64,000 nt of DNA from CAZYJR01 sp964647905 (GTDB taxonomy: Bacteria; Desulfobacterota; DSM-4660; Desulfatiglandales; HGW-15). The stretch lies in assembly GCA_964647905.1 (NCBI GenBank), contig CAZYJR010000004.1, forward strand, positions 1 to 64,000, in the 5' to 3' direction. A model generated the notes under the pieces. That model had not been told where the DNA came from and did not search any database. It worked only from the letters and a program-made list of their open reading frames with translations. A program made the translations under genes and the position numbers. Shown here piece by piece: positions 60,053 through 64,000 of the stretch (the stretch's first letter is position 1; each line of letters starts with the position of its first letter).

Positions 60053-61657
60053 TCATATGCTGAGCCGCTTCCACCGCTTCTGCACAAAGAGGTAGTCGAA
60101 CACTATCCTGGTCATGAAAACCGCCGTAACAAAGCTCGCCACTATTCCTATGCTGAGCGTGACCGCGAATCCCCTGACAGGGCCGGTCCCGAATTGGAAG
60201 AGCACCAGGGCGGCTATGAAGGTGGTCGCGTTGGCATCGAGTATGGTGACCAATGCCTTGGAGTAGCCGCCTTCCACCGCCGCCCGAGGGGGTTTGCCCA
60301 GCCGCAGCTCCTCCCTTATGCGCTCGAATATCAGGACGTTGGCGTCCACCGCCATGCCTATGGTGAGAATTATCCCGGCGATCCCCGGGAGCGTGAGGGT
60401 GGCCCCGAACAGAGCCAGGCCGGCCATGATGAAAAGGACGTTCAGCAGCAGGGCCATGTCCGCGACCAGGCCGGCCATGCCGTAGTAGACCACCATGAAT
60501 ATCACCACCAGGCACCCGCCTATGATCATGGACTTGAAACCCTTGTTGATGGAGTCCTGGCCCAGGCTGGGTCCCACGGTCCTCTCCTCCAGGATCTTCA
60601 CAGGGGCGGGGAGCGCGCCTGCGCGGAGAACTATCGCCAGGTCCTTGGCCTCGTCCATGGTGAACCGCCCGGTTATCTGGGCCCTGCCGCCGGATATCTT
60701 CTCCTGGATCACCGGGGCGGAGTATACGTGGTCGTCCAGGATGATGGCCAGCTTCTCGCCCGTGTGGCTCTCGGTTATCCTCTCGAAGAGCCTTGCGCCG
60801 CGGGCGTCGAACGTGAGGGAGACGTAGGGCTCCCCGTACTGGCTGTCGATCTGGACCCTGGCGTCGGTCACGTACTCGCCGGTCATCAGGGTCCTCCTCT
60901 TGAGGAGGAACGGGATCTTCCTCTGCCCGCCGGTATCCGGGTCCTCCATCACCTTGTAGAGGATCTCGCTCCCCGGGGGGGCGTCGCCCTTGAGCGCCTC
61001 CTCCAGGCTGTTTTCCTCGTCCACCAGCTTGAACTCCAGCAGGGCGGTCTTTCCTATCAGATCCAGGGCCCTCTTGGGGTCCTTTACTCCAGGCAGCTGG
61101 ATCAGTATCCGGTTGTCCTCCTGGGGGCGGATGTCCGGTTCGCTCACCCCGAACTGGTCAACCCGGTTGCGGATGGTCTGGAGCGCCTGGTCGGTCGCCA
61201 GGTCCATCACCCGCTCCCGGGCCTTGGGCCGGAGTCTCAGGCTCAGGGGGAACAGCCCCTCCTCGGTCTCCCTGTGGGAGATCACCTCGAAATCGGGGTA
61301 GTTGGATTCGGCCAGGGCCCTGAACGCATCCACGTCCTCGGCCCTCATCAAGGTGAGGTCTATGCCGCCGGTCCCTCGCCTGGCCAAGGTGTGGTAGCGG
61401 ATGCGCTCCTTTCGGAGGTCGTGCTTGATCTCCTCCACCACCCGTTCCAAGTTGCTCTCCACGGCCTTCTCGGCCTCCACCTCCAGTACGAGGTGCATGC
61501 CTCCCTGGAGGTCCAGGCCCAGTTGGATCTTCTCAGTGGGGAGGATGGTCGACCACCAAGGGGGCAGGTCCCTGCTCAAGGAAGGCGTAAGATAGACAAA
61601 CGCCATAAAGATGATAAACGCGGCCGCTCCCGCGCGCCAGCCCAGGTTCTTGAACAC
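60053..61657 (-). CDS. secD: Sec translocon accessory protein SecD
   Basis: A 534-residue protein with six helices and a large periplasmic P1 domain. Motifs LGLDLQGGMHLVLEV, the late GMAVDANVLIFERIREEL and LRAGALPAPV mark SecD. Starts 17 bases before secF; order yajC-secD-secF is canonical. Confidence 0.97.
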   Translation of the reverse strand: MFKNLGWRAGAAAFIIFMAFVYLTPSLSRDLPPWWSTILPTEKIQLGLDLQGGMHLVLEVEAEKAVESNLERVVEEIKHDLRKERIRYHTLARRGTGGIDLTLMRAEDVDAFRALAESNYPDFEVISHRETEEGLFPLSLRLRPKARERVMDLATDQALQTIRNRVDQFGVSEPDIRPQEDNRILIQLPGVKDPKRALDLIGKTALLEFKLVDEENSLEEALKGDAPPGSEILYKVMEDPDTGGQRKIPFLLKRRTLMTGEYVTDARVQIDSQYGEPYVSLTFDARGARLFERITESHTGEKLAIILDDHVYSAPVIQEKISGGRAQITGRFTMDEAKDLAIVLRAGALPAPVKILEERTVGPSLGQDSINKGFKSMIIGGCLVVIFMVVYYGMAGLVADMALLLNVLFIMAGLALFGATLTLPGIAGIILTIGMAVDANVLIFERIREELRLGKPPRAAVEGGYSKALVTILDANATTFIAALVLFQFGTGPVRGFAVTLSIGIVASFVTAVFMTRIVFDYLFVQKRWKRLSI

Positions 61658-61760
61658 GTCTCACTCCTTCAGGGGGCGTTCTCCGGCCTTCATCCCTCGC
61701 GTCTCCATTCCGGAGCCTTGCCTCAAGGCCGTCCGGGAACCGGAAAACCCAATAACCGCC

Positions 61761-62080
61761 TCATCCCTCTTTGCGACTGGCGACTCCGGCTATGGAGCCG
61801 CGGCTGACGTTGACCCTGACTTTCGGCGCGATCTCCAGTGTGACCACGTCGTCCTTCAGGCCGGTGATCCTGCCGTGGAGCCCGCCCGAGGTCACCACCC
61901 GGTCTCCCTGCTTTATGGAGGCGATCATGTTCTTGTGCTCCTTCGCCTTTTTCTGTTGAGGCCTGATCAGCAGGAAATAGAAGATAGCGAACATCAGGAT
62001 GAGCGGGATGAAGGCCCCGAAGCTCCCTCCTGCTCCTTCGGCGCCGGATCCCCCGGTACCCATTGCGTATGCCAGAAAGT

Positions 62081-62084
<4 letters not shown>
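61761..62084 (-). CDS. yajC: Sec translocon accessory protein YajC
   Basis: A 107-residue protein. One helix near residues 22-40 ends in LLIRPQQKKAKEH, the family motif, then a small beta domain with GDRVVTSGGLHGRI. A glycine/alanine-rich N-terminus precedes the helix. The ATG at 62084 follows GGGGAGG and overlaps the tgt stop by 4 bases. Confidence 0.96.
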
Positions 62085-63220
<1,136 letters not shown>

Positions 63221-63248
63221 TGATCGCGCCGCCCCTCCCGCTTCCGGC

Positions 63249-64000
63249 TCAGAGTATCAGCATGGCGTCGCCGTAGCTGAAAAAACGGTAGCGCTTCTCC
63301 ACCGCCCGCCTGTAGGCCCTCAATATCAGGTCGCGGCCCGCAAAGGCGGCCGTCAGGAAGAGCAGGGAGCTCCCCGGGAGGTGGAAGTTGGTTATCAAGG
63401 CGTCCACCGCCCGGAATTCATAACCCGGGGTTATCATCAGCCCGGTCCAGCCCTCGCCGGGCGTCAGGCGGCCCGTCTCCCGGGCCGCGCTCTCAAGGGC
63501 CCTTACCACCGTTGTGCCAACGGCCACCACGCGCCCTCGGGCGCTTCGGGCCCTTTCCACCGCCCCTGCGGTCTCGGGCGGGATCACGTAGTACTCCTCG
63601 CCCACGCTGTGCTCCCGGATGTCCCGGGTGCGGACCGGCCTGAAGGTCCCGTGACCCACGTGGAGCGTAACCGCGGCGACTCGGATGCCGGCCTCGCGAA
63701 TCCGCTCCAGGAGGCCCTCGGAGAAGTGGAGCCCGGCCGTGGGGGCGGCCACCGCCCCCGGCCTGCGCGAGTAGACCGTCTGATAGCGCTCCCGGTCGAG
63801 CCCGCTCCTGGGATCTCCGGGGGAGCGCCTTATATAAGGAGGCAGGGGCATGGAGCCCTTCTCCTCCATTACCTCTTCAAGATCCCTCGGGCCGGAGAAT
63901 CTTATCCGGGCAGTACCCTCGGCCCCGGTCTCCTCCACGGTCCCTGCGAGCTCGCCTTCCAGGATCAGCCGGGCGCCCCTCCGGGGCCGCTTGGACGACT
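63249..64000 (-). CDS. queA: S-adenosylmethionine:tRNA ribosyltransferase-isomerase (5' end outside the window)
   Basis: The C-terminal ~250 residues of QueA, which adds the epoxycyclopentandiol ring precursor to preQ1 in tRNA. Motifs MPLPPYIRR, YQTVYSRRPGAVAAPTAGLHF and HVGHGTFRPV are clear. The frame stays open to the window edge (63939-64000), so the N-terminus is cut off. Confidence 0.95.
   Translation of the reverse strand, partial: SSKRPRRGARLILEGELAGTVEETGAEGTARIRFSGPRDLEEVMEEKGSMPLPPYIRRSPGDPRSGLDRERYQTVYSRRPGAVAAPTAGLHFSEGLLERIREAGIRVAAVTLHVGHGTFRPVRTRDIREHSVGEEYYVIPPETAGAVERARSARGRVVAVGTTVVRALESAARETGRLTPGEGWTGLMITPGYEFRAVDALITNFHLPGSSLLFLTAAFAGRDLILRAYRRAVEKRYRFFSYGDAMLIL

Overview
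The window is a GC-rich chromosomal segment of a Gram-negative bacterium. LptF/LptG permeases, an MsbA-type exporter, a GspD secretin, lipid-linked sugar transferases and O-antigen ligase-like proteins imply an outer membrane. The mix of rpoD-dnaG, queA-tgt-yajC-secDF, rplU-rpmA-obg-proB-nadD-rsfS, a carbamoyltransferase/SxtJ/DUF5989 module and etfBA with an acyl-CoA dehydrogenase would fit a deltaproteobacterium in the broad sense (Desulfobacterota or relatives). That placement is inference from gene content only.

1-24.7 kb, mostly + strand: a surface-polysaccharide locus. It has a GT-C transferase, gmd and fcl (GDP-L-fucose supply), five nucleotide-sugar glycosyltransferases, methyltransferases (one fused to a GT2 domain), a NodU-type carbamoyltransferase with SxtJ and a 52-residue DUF5989 protein, an O-antigen ligase-like protein, LptF and LptG, a WecA-like initiating transferase fused to a FlaA1-type N-terminal half, an acyl-CoA dehydrogenase and an MsbA-like ABC exporter. 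Five toxin-antitoxin-like units sit between these genes: a DUF4143 ATPase, a solitary HicB, a PIN/RHH pair, a single-chain MntA-HepT fusion, and a PF09720/ParE pair.

24.7-34.3 kb, - strand: small housekeeping genes (DUF167, YggT, a Rossmann protein, C4 zinc ribbon, Nif3), RNase P RNA, a CAU-anticodon tRNA, rpoD, dnaG, hisA, a lipoprotein, hisB and tRNA-Ala(CGC). 34.3-48.5 kb, - strand: a type II secretion operon (an O-antigen-ligase-like TPR protein, then F-H-I-J-K-L-[M+C fusion]-D-E, then an unknown membrane protein and a CPBP protease) with no gspG and a strong predicted promoter at its head.

48.6-49.9 kb: tRNA-Arg(CCT) with its own terminator, then a scarred stretch holding an orphan HigA, two hairpins and a decayed group II intron reverse transcriptase. 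49.9-57.0 kb, + strand: rplU-rpmA-obg-proB-nadD-rsfS-M48 protease, then etfBA behind an 18-bp palindrome that matches the operator type of TetR-family FadR regulators. 57.0-64.0 kb, - strand: queA (cut by the window edge)-tgt-yajC-secD-secF-TPR protein. No CRISPR array, rRNA, complete insertion sequence or prophage was seen.
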